64,000 nt of DNA. It comes from Clostridium sp. CX1 (GTDB lineage: Bacteria; Bacillota; Clostridia; Clostridiales; Clostridiaceae). A program made the position numbers and the translations under genes. The stretch spans positions 62,001-126,000 of the forward strand of contig NZ_JAODOO010000009.1 of NCBI RefSeq assembly GCF_025398335.1, written 5' to 3'. Shown here in pieces: positions 26,738 to 35,700 of this stretch (position 1 is its first letter; each line of letters opens with the position of its first letter). The notes below the pieces were generated by a model. It did no database searches. It was given only the letters and a program-made list of their open reading frames with translations, and had not been told where the DNA came from.

Positions 26738-27061
26738 CTATGCAGTTTTACTTTGCTGATTTTCTTTTTTAGTTCTTTCTACTAATCTTCCCATATAGAA
26801 GGCTAAAACACCTACTCCAATACCTGTCTGTACACAGAAGAGTAAACTTTCAATTTCACCTGGTAATTCTCCGCCAATCCAAGTCTCCATAACAGGTGTA
26901 AACCAGGGCTTATACTCTGTACCAGTAATCTCAGAAACGACTTTGCTTCCTGCATCATCGGAGCCGCCAAATTCAGCACCCTTTAATGCAAATAATGGTA
27001 TAACCGCTATTAATAAAGCAATAACTAGTAAACTAATAACTTTCTTTTTTGTCTTTGTCAT
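26738..27061 (-). CDS. cbiN: Cobalt ECF transporter subunit CbiN
   Basis: 107 residues with two membrane helices (LLVIALLIAVIPLFALKG and LLFCVQTGIGVGVLAFYMG) around an extracellular loop. The loop segment AEFGGSDD...ITGTEYKPWF is diagnostic for CbiN. It partners CbiM in cobalt uptake. Last gene of cbiQOMN; its ATG overlaps the cbiM stop (TAATG). Confidence 0.93.
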   Translation of the reverse strand: MTKTKKKVISLLVIALLIAVIPLFALKGAEFGGSDDAGSKVVSEITGTEYKPWFTPVMETWIGGELPGEIESLLFCVQTGIGVGVLAFYMGRLVERTKKENQQSKTA

Positions 27062-27813
27062 TAATTTTCACTCCCTTTAAGAAATCTAAGACCTGTTAAT
27101 TCAGATTTTGCATATGTTTCAAGTCCTATAATGATGACAACAGTTAAAATACCTTCTATAATTGCAAGTGGAAGCTGCGTCGGTGCAAATACTGCAAGGA
27201 ACTTAGCTGCAGATGCCTGGAAACCACCGTTTTGAGCTGGATATGCAAGTGCAAGTTGAATACTTGTTACACAATAAGTAAATAAATCACCAATTGTTGC
27301 TGCTAGAAAAACTCCTACATGTCTGTTTACCTTCAGCTTTCCACATAATTTATAAATCCCATAAGAAATCAACGGACCTGCAATAGCCATGGAAAATGTA
27401 TTAGCACCAAGGGAAGTCAATCCTCCGTGAGCAAGCAAAATTGCCTGAAAAATTAACACAATAACACCTAAAATACTGACTGCAGCAGGCCCAAATAAAA
27501 TTGCGCCAAGCCCAGTACCTGTCATATGTGAGCAACTTCCTGTTACTGACGGAATTTTTAAAGATGAAATTACAAAAATAAATGCACCTGCCATAGCAAG
27601 AACAGTTATGGATTTACGATTTTCTGATAACGTTTTTTTAATTGATAAGTAACCTGTTACTAAAAATGGAAAGCATATAGCACCCCATATAATACAAAAT
27701 CTTGGTGGAAGATACCCTTCCATGATGTGCATTGCGTTTGCTATGGTAGTTACTCCGAAAATTAACGTAAATACTGTCATAATAGTAATAATTCTCTTTT
27801 CTTTTTGATTCAT
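27061..27813 (-). CDS. cbiM: Cobalt ECF transporter substrate-binding subunit CbiM
   Basis: 250 residues, seven to eight membrane helices. After an N-terminal signal-like helix the mature protein begins with [10 protein letters not shown], whose N-terminal His residues hold Co(II) in this family. [14 protein letters not shown] is the second signature. Imports cobalt for B12 synthesis with CbiN and the CbiQO energising module. A GGGGG ribosome site precedes the ATG. Confidence 0.96.
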   Translation of the reverse strand: MNQKEKRIITIMTVFTLIFGVTTIANAMHIMEGYLPPRFCIIWGAICFPFLVTGYLSIKKTLSENRKSITVLAMAGAFIFVISSLKIPSVTGSCSHMTGTGLGAILFGPAAVSILGVIVLIFQAILLAHGGLTSLGANTFSMAIAGPLISYGIYKLCGKLKVNRHVGVFLAATIGDLFTYCVTSIQLALAYPAQNGGFQASAAKFLAVFAPTQLPLAIIEGILTVVIIIGLETYAKSELTGLRFLKGSEN

Positions 27814-27852
27814 TTTATTTTTCCCCCTTATGTTATTTTAATTAATATTAAT

Positions 27853-28707
27853 CTAAGCTAAATCACCTAGAGAAATTTCCTGTTTTTCTAGAACTTTCTC
27901 AAGTTCCTCTGTACTTTTCGGATAGACTTTTGTATCTTCTAGTACATTTTTCTCTACAAGCATTTCATAGACCTCCAGCATAGTTGGCTGTTTTAAATTC
28001 GCCCGTTTTAAAATTGACCTATCTTGAAAAATTTCTAAAGGTGTTCCATCTGCAATAATTTGTCCCTGATAAAATACAAGAATTCTTTCAGCCCATCTGT
28101 ATGCAAAGTCTACATCATGAGTGGAAATCAACATTGTCTTCCCCTCAGAACTAAGCTTATCTAAAACTTCTTCTAACATTAACGCATTTAATGGATCCAA
28201 TGCTGCCATCGGTTCATCAAAAATGATGATTTCCGATTTCATAGCAATAATATCCGCAATGGTGACGCGCTTCTTCTCGCCACCACTCAAGTAGTGCGGC
28301 GGACGATCCTTAAAATCTGAGATATTCATGTATGCCAGTGCTTCATCAACCCTTCTCTGTACTTCCTCTTTCGGAAGTTTTAAATTCATTGGTCCGAATC
28401 CAACCTCTGCCATAACTGTAGATGCAATAATTTGATTGTCTGCATCCTGAAATACAATTCCAATATTTTTTCGGAGTTCCTTTAAATTCTTTTTATTAAT
28501 CACTGTATCCCGGTAAATAATTTTTCCCTGTTCTGCTGTAAATACACCGTTAATATTCAGGAAAAATGTAGACTTTCCCGAGCCATTGGACCCAAGGACA
28601 GCTATTTTCTCCCCTTCATAAACACTCACACTTACGCCCTCTAGTGCAGACTTTCCATTTCCATAAACATAGTATAGATCTTCAACCTCTAATATTGATT
28701 TTTTCAT
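27853..28707 (-). CDS. cbiO: Cobalt ECF transporter ATPase CbiO
   Basis: 284 residues. ABC ATPase: Walker A GSNGSGKS (39-46), Q-loop in GIVFQDADNQI, signature LSGGEKKRV, Walker B IIIFDEP, switch His in ISTHDVDF. The VFQDADNQI segment is typical of ECF-type ATPases. A C-terminal ~60-residue extension (LKQPTMLEVYEML) is common in CbiO. It is 12 nt downstream of cbiQ. Single ATPase gene, so it probably acts as a homodimer. Confidence 0.95.
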   Translation of the reverse strand: MKKSILEVEDLYYVYGNGKSALEGVSVSVYEGEKIAVLGSNGSGKSTFFLNINGVFTAEQGKIIYRDTVINKKNLKELRKNIGIVFQDADNQIIASTVMAEVGFGPMNLKLPKEEVQRRVDEALAYMNISDFKDRPPHYLSGGEKKRVTIADIIAMKSEIIIFDEPMAALDPLNALMLEEVLDKLSSEGKTMLISTHDVDFAYRWAERILVFYQGQIIADGTPLEIFQDRSILKRANLKQPTMLEVYEMLVEKNVLEDTKVYPKSTEELEKVLEKQEISLGDLA

Positions 28708-28719
28708 AATTGCTCCTTT

Positions 28720-29622
28720 CTACCGTGTAAAGCTCCGGAGTATAATTAAAAAAATTATGAATATTGTTGCTGAAACAATCTGTATTGCCTCCACCTTTCT
28801 ATCTTCCTCTAAAAATACAAGATCTCCATCATAGCATCTGGCCTCCATAGCATCATAGTAAGAGTTTGCCTTCTTCAACGAAATAACCAGCATATTGCTT
28901 GTAATACTTCCAAATGTGTAACAGGATGTTTTAAAATCACAGTATCCCTGACGAGATTCTGCGGAATTTTTCATTTTAGTATAGACATCTATTAAAATGA
29001 AAATGTAACGATAAATTATATTCATCAGCTCTACAATAAGTTTTGGAACATGTGCCTTTCGGAGCACATATATAATTTCAGAAGATGGAGTTGACAGTAT
29101 CATCATCTGCAGCGCACTAATTGCTGCAAAAACCTTAAGAATCAGGAAAATGACTTCCTTAAGCTTTGCCTGGGAAGTAAAAACATAGCAGAAGCCAAGA
29201 TACAAGTTGTACTGCCCCATCGATTGTTTTGAAAAATCAATTCCAATAGTAAAAGTGCCGATGAGTATAAAGCTTATTTGAACTGCCAGTATTGGTAAGT
29301 ACTCACCTATGGGAAGTTCTCCTTTTACAATGGTCAGATAAGCCATTGCAATAATGACTACAGTAGACACATATGGATTATCCAATACAATGCAAAGAAT
29401 CAAGGTCAAAACTGCAAGAGATACTTTAAAGGTAGGGTTCCAATATCTAATTTTAGAATTATAAGCGTAAAAATCAACTGAAAACCCCTCTCCGTGTTTA
29501 TGTCCAATTCTATGATGGTGACGATATGTCTTATCACCATGGGTGTGACCATCTCGTCTCTTATCTTTGAAGAAAAAGATAGCTATCAGGAACATGGTGA
29601 ATAAAATAATGAATATTTTCAT
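28720..29622 (-). CDS. cbiQ: Cobalt ECF transporter transmembrane subunit CbiQ with His-rich N-terminus
   Basis: 300 residues. The CbiQ core begins near residue 50 (VDFYAYNSKIRYWNPTFKVS) and includes the coupling helix segment with MEARCYDG. Ahead of it is an unusual extension: one membrane helix (residues 2-18) and a segment with seven histidines between 26 and 43 (HTHGDKTYRHHHRIGHKHG). Typical CbiQ starts close to the core, so this is a possible cobalt/nickel-collecting loop. First gene of the operon, behind a cobalamin riboswitch. Confidence 0.93.
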   Translation of the reverse strand: MKIFIILFTMFLIAIFFFKDKRRDGHTHGDKTYRHHHRIGHKHGEGFSVDFYAYNSKIRYWNPTFKVSLAVLTLILCIVLDNPYVSTVVIIAMAYLTIVKGELPIGEYLPILAVQISFILIGTFTIGIDFSKQSMGQYNLYLGFCYVFTSQAKLKEVIFLILKVFAAISALQMMILSTPSSEIIYVLRKAHVPKLIVELMNIIYRYIFILIDVYTKMKNSAESRQGYCDFKTSCYTFGSITSNMLVISLKKANSYYDAMEARCYDGDLVFLEEDRKVEAIQIVSATIFIIFLIILRSFTR

Positions 29623-29665
29623 GTCAAACCTCTCTCGTACAATTTAGTTATTAATATTTATAGCA

Positions 29666-29695
29666 CATAAAAAGAGAACCATTAGAGGTTCTCTT
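29666..29695 (-). terminator. Riboswitch expression-platform terminator before cbiQ
   Basis: On the minus strand AAGAGAACC/GGTTCTCTT, 9-bp stem, 6-nt loop, then TTTTTATG. It lies between the cobalamin aptamer and cbiQ, as expected for ligand-controlled termination. Confidence 0.85.
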
Positions 29696-29787
29696 AGAAG
29701 CAACGAAATAATATGTTTCATTAATTAACTAAACACTTATAACTTTATAGCTGCATATATCTTCCCCTCCGAAAGAATCAACAAGAT

Positions 29788-29950
29788 ACTAGGCAGGTTT
29801 CCTGGCTCAGATTCATTTTACTCCCTCGTCTTCCCGAACAATGTTATTCAGTGACATAATAAGGTTTCATCCTCTTCACAGTAGCGGCGGGCTGCAGTGG
29901 CTTTTCCACTTTCCCTTTTAACTCCATTTTGAATTAATGGCAGCACCTAA
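29788..29950 (-). promoter_or_regulatory. Cobalamin riboswitch upstream of cbiQOMN
   Basis: Read on the minus strand it shows the conserved pieces in order: GGTGC, TTAAAAGGGAA, AAAGCCACTGCAGCCC, CGCCGCTACTGTGA, then GGGAAGACGAGGG, GAATCTGAGCCAGGAAACCTGCCT (given here in two parts: GAATCTGAGCC and AGGAAACCTGCCT). B12 binding would allow the terminator at 29666 to form and shut off cobalt uptake. Confidence 0.93.
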
Positions 29951-30044
29951 TACTATTAATATTAAATTTTTTTACTTTTTTCTTCAGGATATCGGCTTAA
30001 ATGCACATCTATTAATAATCAATAACTATTTATTTCTTACTGTA

Positions 30045-30248
30045 CTACCAGATATTTAACATTAAATGTTCTTTAAATAAATCTTTCTCTATATACTCAT
30101 TTATATCTGCTGTGACAGTAAAATCTTTTCTATTTAATATATCTACTGTAGAGCTATTAGTTTTTTCTGATTTTGACCATGCTGCCAGTATAGCCCCTGT
30201 AATTACACTATTCGTTGATGATTTTAAATGATTATCCTTAATACGCAT
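30045..30248 (-). CDS. Small protein behind a cobalamin riboswitch, function unknown (67 aa)
   Basis: 67 residues with an excellent ribosome site (AAGGAGG 5 nt before ATG 30248). No membrane helix or signal. The sequence (DNHLKSSTNSVITGAILAAW ... HLMLNIW) is not one I recognise, and it may be the N-terminal part of a truncated gene. It is preceded by its own cobalamin riboswitch and terminator and followed by a second riboswitch, so it should be made when B12 is short. A role in cobalamin or cobalt physiology is inferred only from this. Confidence 0.6.
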   Translation of the reverse strand: MRIKDNHLKSSTNSVITGAILAAWSKSEKTNSSTVDILNRKDFTVTADINEYIEKDLFKEHLMLNIW

Positions 30249-30299
30249 AAAAACCTCCTTAATTTTGTTATATTATAGGCTAAAATCATAACAAACATA

Positions 30300-30329
30300 A
30301 AAAATCCTTTTAACAAAAGTGTTAAAAGG
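30300..30329 (-). terminator. Riboswitch expression-platform terminator before the 67-aa gene
   Basis: On the minus strand CCTTTTAAC/GTTAAAAGG, 9-bp stem, 6-nt loop, followed by ATTTTTTATG. Confidence 0.85.
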
Positions 30330-30417
30330 AAATACTATAAGAGCTTGTTCAATCATAAAAAATCAACAAAACCATCATAATAACGCCCCCCCTATCACTC
30401 GTAGAGTTTACAGTGCA

Positions 30418-30560
30418 TAATATAGGCAGGTATTCTGACTTAAGAATCATTATTTAAATACGCCTTCCCAGTTTTCCAGTGGCTTAATGTATTTAAATTC
30501 ATCTTTTACAGCTACGGGATAGTCCAGGATTTTCACCTGATTCCCTTTTAATTAATCGAA
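30418..30560 (-). promoter_or_regulatory. Second cobalamin riboswitch
   Basis: Minus-strand conserved pieces: TTAAAAGGGAATCAGGTG, AAAATCCTGGACTATCCCGT, AGCTGTAAAAGATG, AAGCCACTGG, CTGGGAAGGCG, AGTCAGAATACCTGCCTAT. The B12 box and GGGAAGGCG match the family. The aptamer is shorter than the one at 29788. A terminator at 30300 and the 67-aa gene follow. Confidence 0.9.
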
Positions 30561-30631
30561 ATTGATTAAACCTATATCTTATTATTAAATTTAATTCTAG
30601 TTTATACCTATTAGTAATTAATGTCAATGAT

Positions 30632-32179
30632 TTAAACTTTTCTATTTCTAATAGTTCTTATTGTACTATTAAACTCTTCCACCTTAAGTAGATATATTAA
30701 TATAAAGTATGTAGCCGTTCCTAATATAAAGGAAATAATTATGGAAGTTAAACTTCCCAGCATTTCCGATGCTATTGACGCCATAGCTATCTTATTTATA
30801 AAGTATATAATTCCACCCATAATTACAGAAGAAACAGTAATTTTTATAAAACTATTTATTACATTTCTTATTTCTATACCCTGAAGCTTTTTATTTAACT
30901 GCCAGGTCATTATAATTGTGGTTATAACTGCTGATAAGGTGGTAGCCAAAGTAAGCCCAGAAACCTGCATGTACTTTATAATAAATATATTTATTACTAT
31001 ATTTATAGCTATACCTATAAAGCTGTTAATCATAGGCGTTTTTGTATCCTTCACAGAATAGAAGGCTTTGTTTAAAATATCCCTAACTCCATAGGCGATC
31101 ATAGCAGGACAATAGAAAAGGAGCGCATTTGCTGTTAAACCTGCTGCCTCATTGGTAAAGGCTCCTCTTTTAAAAATCACCGTTACAAGAGGTGTTCTTA
31201 AAACAGCTATAGCTACTGCCGCTGGAACCATTATAAGCATTATAGTATTTATTGACTTTACTAATGCTTTTTTATACTCTTCCTTATCTCCTTTAGCCGC
31301 CAACTCTGATAAAGTTGGATATACAATCATGGCAATTCCAATAGCGAAGACCTCGTAAGCTAAAGTGTTTATTTTATTGGCATAATCTAAAACCGTAACT
31401 GCCCCATAAAATATATTTGTTGCAAAAGATCTATTTACAAAGACATTTAATTGAATTACAGAAGTACTTATTATAACTGGTATCATCATTTTGAACATCT
31501 TATGTACTTCTCTGTCTTTAGTATCTATAACCGCCTCGTATTTGTAGCCTAGCTTTAAATACTTAGGTATATTTATTACAAGTTGCATAATAAAACCTAC
31601 TACTGTAGCTACAGCAAAGCCCATTATTCCATACTTATTAGTTAAAAGCAATAAATATACTATATAAACCACATTTGAAACTGCTGCCATAGCAGCTGGT
31701 TCATAAAATTCCTTATGAGCTTGTAAAACCCCTGTAATAACACTTTGAATACTTATAAATATTAGAGATAACAGCATTATCCTTGTTATGTTTACCGATG
31801 TTGAAAACACCACTGGGTCATTTCCAAAGCCGTGTCCAAAGATATATATTATATACTTAGCAAATATTATTAAAATTACAGATATCAATATTGTAACTAT
31901 GGAAGAGAGATTAATAACATTGTATACAAATTTATCTCTAACTTTTTTAATACTTTTTTCCAGTTGTTCTGTATGAAGGGGTATGAAGGTTGTCGTCAAA
32001 CCGTAACTTATGGTGGTAAGAAGATACACTAAACCCAATGCAAAATTATACACATCAGTAACATAAGTAGCACCAAACTTTGCTGCTATTAAAGCATCTC
32101 TCACTAAGGCCAATATCTTTCCTAATATTATAAGCACCATAACTACTACTGAACTTTTTATAATTTTTTTTCCTGACAT
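30632..32179 (-). CDS. MurJ/MVIN-family lipid-linked oligosaccharide flippase (copy 1)
   Basis: 515 residues from ATG 32179 (GGAGTG upstream); 14 expected membrane helices. MOP-superfamily MVIN features: ILGKILALVRDALIAAKFG near the N-terminus and YGVRDILNKAFYSVKDTKTP in the middle. MurJ flips lipid II; copies inside polysaccharide loci probably move undecaprenyl-linked repeat units instead. It follows the GT4 gene by 14 nt at the 3' end of the polysaccharide operon. A second copy lies at 35.7 kb. Confidence 0.9.
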   Translation of the reverse strand: MSGKKIIKSSVVVMVLIILGKILALVRDALIAAKFGATYVTDVYNFALGLVYLLTTISYGLTTTFIPLHTEQLEKSIKKVRDKFVYNVINLSSIVTILISVILIIFAKYIIYIFGHGFGNDPVVFSTSVNITRIMLLSLIFISIQSVITGVLQAHKEFYEPAAMAAVSNVVYIVYLLLLTNKYGIMGFAVATVVGFIMQLVINIPKYLKLGYKYEAVIDTKDREVHKMFKMMIPVIISTSVIQLNVFVNRSFATNIFYGAVTVLDYANKINTLAYEVFAIGIAMIVYPTLSELAAKGDKEEYKKALVKSINTIMLIMVPAAVAIAVLRTPLVTVIFKRGAFTNEAAGLTANALLFYCPAMIAYGVRDILNKAFYSVKDTKTPMINSFIGIAINIVINIFIIKYMQVSGLTLATTLSAVITTIIMTWQLNKKLQGIEIRNVINSFIKITVSSVIMGGIIYFINKIAMASIASEMLGSLTSIIISFILGTATYFILIYLLKVEEFNSTIRTIRNRKV

Positions 32180-32193
32180 TATTTTCACTCCAA

Positions 32194-33312
32194 TTATTTT
32201 CCCTGAAGTATCTTTGTATAAGCCTTGTAATATCCATTGCAAAAACTATCCATAGAATATTGTTCTTTAACAAAATCATGTAAATTACATCCCATAGCAT
32301 TTAATTGCCCTTTTTTATCATAGGCTTCCTTCATTTTGCTGTATATATCTTCTACTGAATAAGGATTTACTAAAAACCCTCTATCTTTGTTTATAGTCTC
32401 TTCTATGTCCCCTACTCTCGAGCATATAAAAGGCTTTTTAACTGCAGCGCTTTCTAAAACCACTAAAGGCGGTGATCCTCCTTCACTAAAGGAAGTTAGA
32501 ACACTTACATTAGAAGCAGCTACAAAATCTACTGGATTTTTCTTGAAACCAGTAAGAATTATATCATTATCTAAGCCTAAAACCTTAACCTTTTCCTTTA
32601 CTTTCTCTTCTAGTTCACCGTCACCAACTAAAACTAATTTTATATCCCCTATTTCCTTTTTCAACTTGTTAAAGGCTTCTATAAGATTAAAATGGTTTTT
32701 AATAGGATGCATTCTTGCTACATTAACATATAAAAAATCATCTCTGCCAATGCTGTACTGACTTCTTATTTTATCTTTGCTTTCACAGATTTCTACACTG
32801 CTGTAGTCTATACCATTATTGATTAAAAACTTTTCCCCTTGAAAGTTATCTTTTTCCACCAAGTCCTTAATATACTTAGATACACATATGTAGTTTTTAA
32901 AGCTTTCAAGACCCTTAATACTTAAAGGTGTAAAAAACATATGCTTAAATTTACTATTTAGAAAATCCCTTCTATAGTCACTATGTATAGTGGCAGTAGA
33001 AGGTACATTAAGCTTGTTTTTTAAAAAATAGTGTATAAAAAAAGCTTTTGCACCATGAAAGTTAACTATATCTATATTATTTTTCTTAACGTACTCTAGT
33101 ATTTCTCCTTTGTAAGGAGATTTACCATTAAACTGAACAACATCTAATCCTAGCTTTTTTCCGTTGTCATAGAGGGCTCCTTTACCAAGGGCTCCTATAA
33201 CGCAGTGAAACTTATCCTTTGAATAGTAAGCTAAGTTTAAGAGGTGGTTTCCACCACCTCCATTGTCATTACCAGATATTACTTGAAGTACTTTAATTTT
33301 AAACACCTCCAA
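32194..33312 (-). CDS. Glycosyltransferase family 4
   Basis: About 370 residues, GT-B fold: N-terminal VLQVISGNDNGGGGNHLLNL and C-terminal EGGSPPLVVLESAAVKKPFI with the E-x7-E motif. Cytosolic retaining transferase using a nucleotide sugar. The start is odd: the first possible codon is TTG 33312, but GGAGGTG (33310-33304) is the obvious ribosome site and points to ATT 33297, exactly where homologues would have Met (I-K-V-L-Q-V-I). GTG 33306 lies within the site. It is in the operon between an O-antigen ligase-like gene and murJ copy 1. Confidence 0.9.
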   Translation of the reverse strand: MEVFKIKVLQVISGNDNGGGGNHLLNLAYYSKDKFHCVIGALGKGALYDNGKKLGLDVVQFNGKSPYKGEILEYVKKNNIDIVNFHGAKAFFIHYFLKNKLNVPSTATIHSDYRRDFLNSKFKHMFFTPLSIKGLESFKNYICVSKYIKDLVEKDNFQGEKFLINNGIDYSSVEICESKDKIRSQYSIGRDDFLYVNVARMHPIKNHFNLIEAFNKLKKEIGDIKLVLVGDGELEEKVKEKVKVLGLDNDIILTGFKKNPVDFVAASNVSVLTSFSEGGSPPLVVLESAAVKKPFICSRVGDIEETINKDRGFLVNPYSVEDIYSKMKEAYDKKGQLNAMGCNLHDFVKEQYSMDSFCNGYYKAYTKILQGK

Positions 33313-33325
33313 ATAAACAAAATTA

Positions 33326-34576
33326 TTAACCTCTACCTTTTTCTGAAAGAATAATTCCCTCAGCCATAGCTAAAAGCAGCCAGAAGAAAGCTGTTGTTTT
33401 AGGTACAAAGAATAGGTTATCCGACAGATTCATAAAGAAAAAGGATACCATAGAGGCAAAAAAGCCAGTATAAAAATACTTATAGAGCTTATCCTCCGTA
33501 AATTGGATTAAATTTTTAATTTTCAATAGGGCAGAAATTAAAATCCCTATAAAAAATACAATTCCCATTACCCCTAATTCGCTTTGAACTTTTAAATAGG
33601 AATTATGAGTAGGAAATCTCTTATACTCATAGTAAATATATAGCTCAGGATACTTTTCCACATAGCTATCGTATAAGCTTACAAAGTTTCCGTTACCTAC
33701 TCCAAAGATAGGATGCTCCTTAATCATATACCAGGCAGTTTTCCAAAGCTTTAATCTAGTATAGTTTTCCGAACCTTTTCCTATTTCTAATAGCCTTCCC
33801 CCTATTTGAGGAATCAAGAATAGTAATGCTGTAACACCACCAATAGGAATCAGCAGTCTCCAGCTATATACCAAGGCAAGTATTATAAGCCCTATTACAA
33901 GTCCCATCATTGCATTACGTGAGTATGAAAAAACTATATTTATAAGCAGTGAAAGAGATAAAATTCCTAAGAATACCTTCTTCTTAATACTTTTTTCATA
34001 TATTAAGAGCATTACCACTGGAAAAATAGCTAATATTAGGAAGGCTCCAAAATTATTGGAGTTGTCCAAGGAAACCGTAACCCTAGGTCTTCCTAAAAAT
34101 CCATCAGTGTTAACAAAGCCTTTGCTTAAGTATGCTCCGGTAAAATATTGATATATACCAAATATGCTCATTATAGTAATACACACTATATAGGAATTTA
34201 TAAAACCTTTTATATACGCACTCTTATTAAATTCATATTTTATTATAAAGAATAACAGTAAATATGTTGCAAATCTAAAGGTTTCTGATATTGCCAATCC
34301 TTTTTCTGTAGAATAAGCTACAGATACAGTCATTACTACAAATAGTCCAACCATGAACAAATTTAAGTAGTCTGTAAAAAAATCCCTTAAGGATCTAAAA
34401 AACTTTATTCTTCTTTCTCTTAGGAAAAGAAGAATTACAAAATAAAGTAAAAAGATTAAAAATAGTAATGTATCTCCTGACAAACTAATACCCTTTATAT
34501 TTGTTTTAGGAATTAAGGGATTAAATATAATATATAGACATATCATTAGATACAATATAGAATTTGCTACATGCAA
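33326..34576 (-). CDS. O-antigen ligase/polymerase-family membrane protein (Wzy_C)
   Basis: 416 residues, about 11-12 membrane helices, starting with TTG 34576 (AGGTG 7 nt upstream). The large outer loop holds the family signature: KTAWYMIKEHPIFGVGNGNF and later RFPTHNSYLKVQSELGVMG with the conserved His. These proteins polymerise or ligate undecaprenyl-linked glycans outside the membrane. It shares this role with the protein at 37244-38692, making two polymerase/ligase candidates in one locus. Confidence 0.88.
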   Translation of the reverse strand: MHVANSILYLMICLYIIFNPLIPKTNIKGISLSGDTLLFLIFLLYFVILLFLRERRIKFFRSLRDFFTDYLNLFMVGLFVVMTVSVAYSTEKGLAISETFRFATYLLLFFIIKYEFNKSAYIKGFINSYIVCITIMSIFGIYQYFTGAYLSKGFVNTDGFLGRPRVTVSLDNSNNFGAFLILAIFPVVMLLIYEKSIKKKVFLGILSLSLLINIVFSYSRNAMMGLVIGLIILALVYSWRLLIPIGGVTALLFLIPQIGGRLLEIGKGSENYTRLKLWKTAWYMIKEHPIFGVGNGNFVSLYDSYVEKYPELYIYYEYKRFPTHNSYLKVQSELGVMGIVFFIGILISALLKIKNLIQFTEDKLYKYFYTGFFASMVSFFFMNLSDNLFFVPKTTAFFWLLLAMAEGIILSEKGRG

Positions 34577-34646
34577 TTCTTAACACCTACTTTGCAATAT
34601 ATTATTGGTTAGGCTATATTACCAATTTAACACCAATCTGTAGATA

Positions 34647-35666
34647 CTATCTAGACATTTTAGTATTCTTTTCTATAGATTTATTTGATTTTAATAAGTA
34701 GAAGCTAACTAATCCTTCCATAAATCCAATACCATAGCTCATATGTAATATAGGAAATATAAATGGTATGTATTTTAGAACTCTAGATTTTCCTTTAGAA
34801 ACCTTAATGGCTGCAGCTATATCACAAGTTAGATATAAAAGCACCTCTAAAAACCATAAGTACAGTATTGGTTTGAAGAATATTCCAAGTGCTATACCTA
34901 AAACATTAGTGGATACAAAGAGCATAGGAACTAGATGTCTTATAGACGCCGGCTTACCATGCTTTTGCATTACCCTTACCTTCCAAAAGCCATACTGATA
35001 GTATTGTTTCCAAAGCTTTTTCAAGGAAGACCTGCTATAGTACCAGGACTTAACCTTAGGAGTTAACAAAACCTTATATCCGCTTTTTACCACCCTGAAA
35101 TTAAGCTCATCATCTTGATTTCTTACCAATTCTTCATCGAAATATCCTATTTTATTTAAAACTTCTTTTCTATAAGCTCCAAAGGCTACCGTGTCTACAT
35201 AGGTTTCTTCCTGAGCATACCTAAAAAGTGCATTTCCAACTCCAAAAGGTGAACTCATTGCTAAGGCTATAGCAGTTCCCTTATCATCTTCACTTATAGT
35301 TTCTATAGGACCACCAGCACATCCTACTTCTTTATTTTTTAAAGCTTCAACATTATATTTTATAAAATCTTTATCTGCATAAGCATGAGCGCCAAATATT
35401 ATAACAATATCTGCCTTACTTTTTTTAATTCCCTCATTCATTCCCTTAGGAGCGGAGAGTCCGGGATTATCCACAAGTTTTACGTTACCGTACTTTTCTT
35501 CATATTTTTTCACTAGTTCTCTAGTATTGTCCGTTGACATTCCGTCACAAACGAAAACCTCAAAGCCTTCCTTAGGATAACTTTGATTTACAAAGGAATT
35601 TAAGCATTCCTCTATATACTTTTCTTCGTTTCTACACGGAATAATTATTGAAACAGTTTCCACCAT
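34647..35666 (-). CDS. Glycosyltransferase family 2
   Basis: 339 residues from ATG 35666. GT-A domain with SIIIPCRNEEKYIEECLNSF, CDGMSTDNT and FGAHAY in place of the usual D-x-D area, then QDDELNFRVVKSGYKV. Two to three C-terminal membrane helices (~250-320) anchor it. Resembles succinoglycan/EPS glycosyltransferases. It probably adds a sugar to the undecaprenyl-linked unit on the inner membrane face. Located between murJ copy 2 and the first polymerase gene. Confidence 0.9.
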   Translation of the reverse strand: MVETVSIIIPCRNEEKYIEECLNSFVNQSYPKEGFEVFVCDGMSTDNTRELVKKYEEKYGNVKLVDNPGLSAPKGMNEGIKKSKADIVIIFGAHAYADKDFIKYNVEALKNKEVGCAGGPIETISEDDKGTAIALAMSSPFGVGNALFRYAQEETYVDTVAFGAYRKEVLNKIGYFDEELVRNQDDELNFRVVKSGYKVLLTPKVKSWYYSRSSLKKLWKQYYQYGFWKVRVMQKHGKPASIRHLVPMLFVSTNVLGIALGIFFKPILYLWFLEVLLYLTCDIAAAIKVSKGKSRVLKYIPFIFPILHMSYGIGFMEGLVSFYLLKSNKSIEKNTKMSR

Positions 35667-35700
35667 ATTCACCTACCTGTTTTATATAAGTTTGGAAAAC

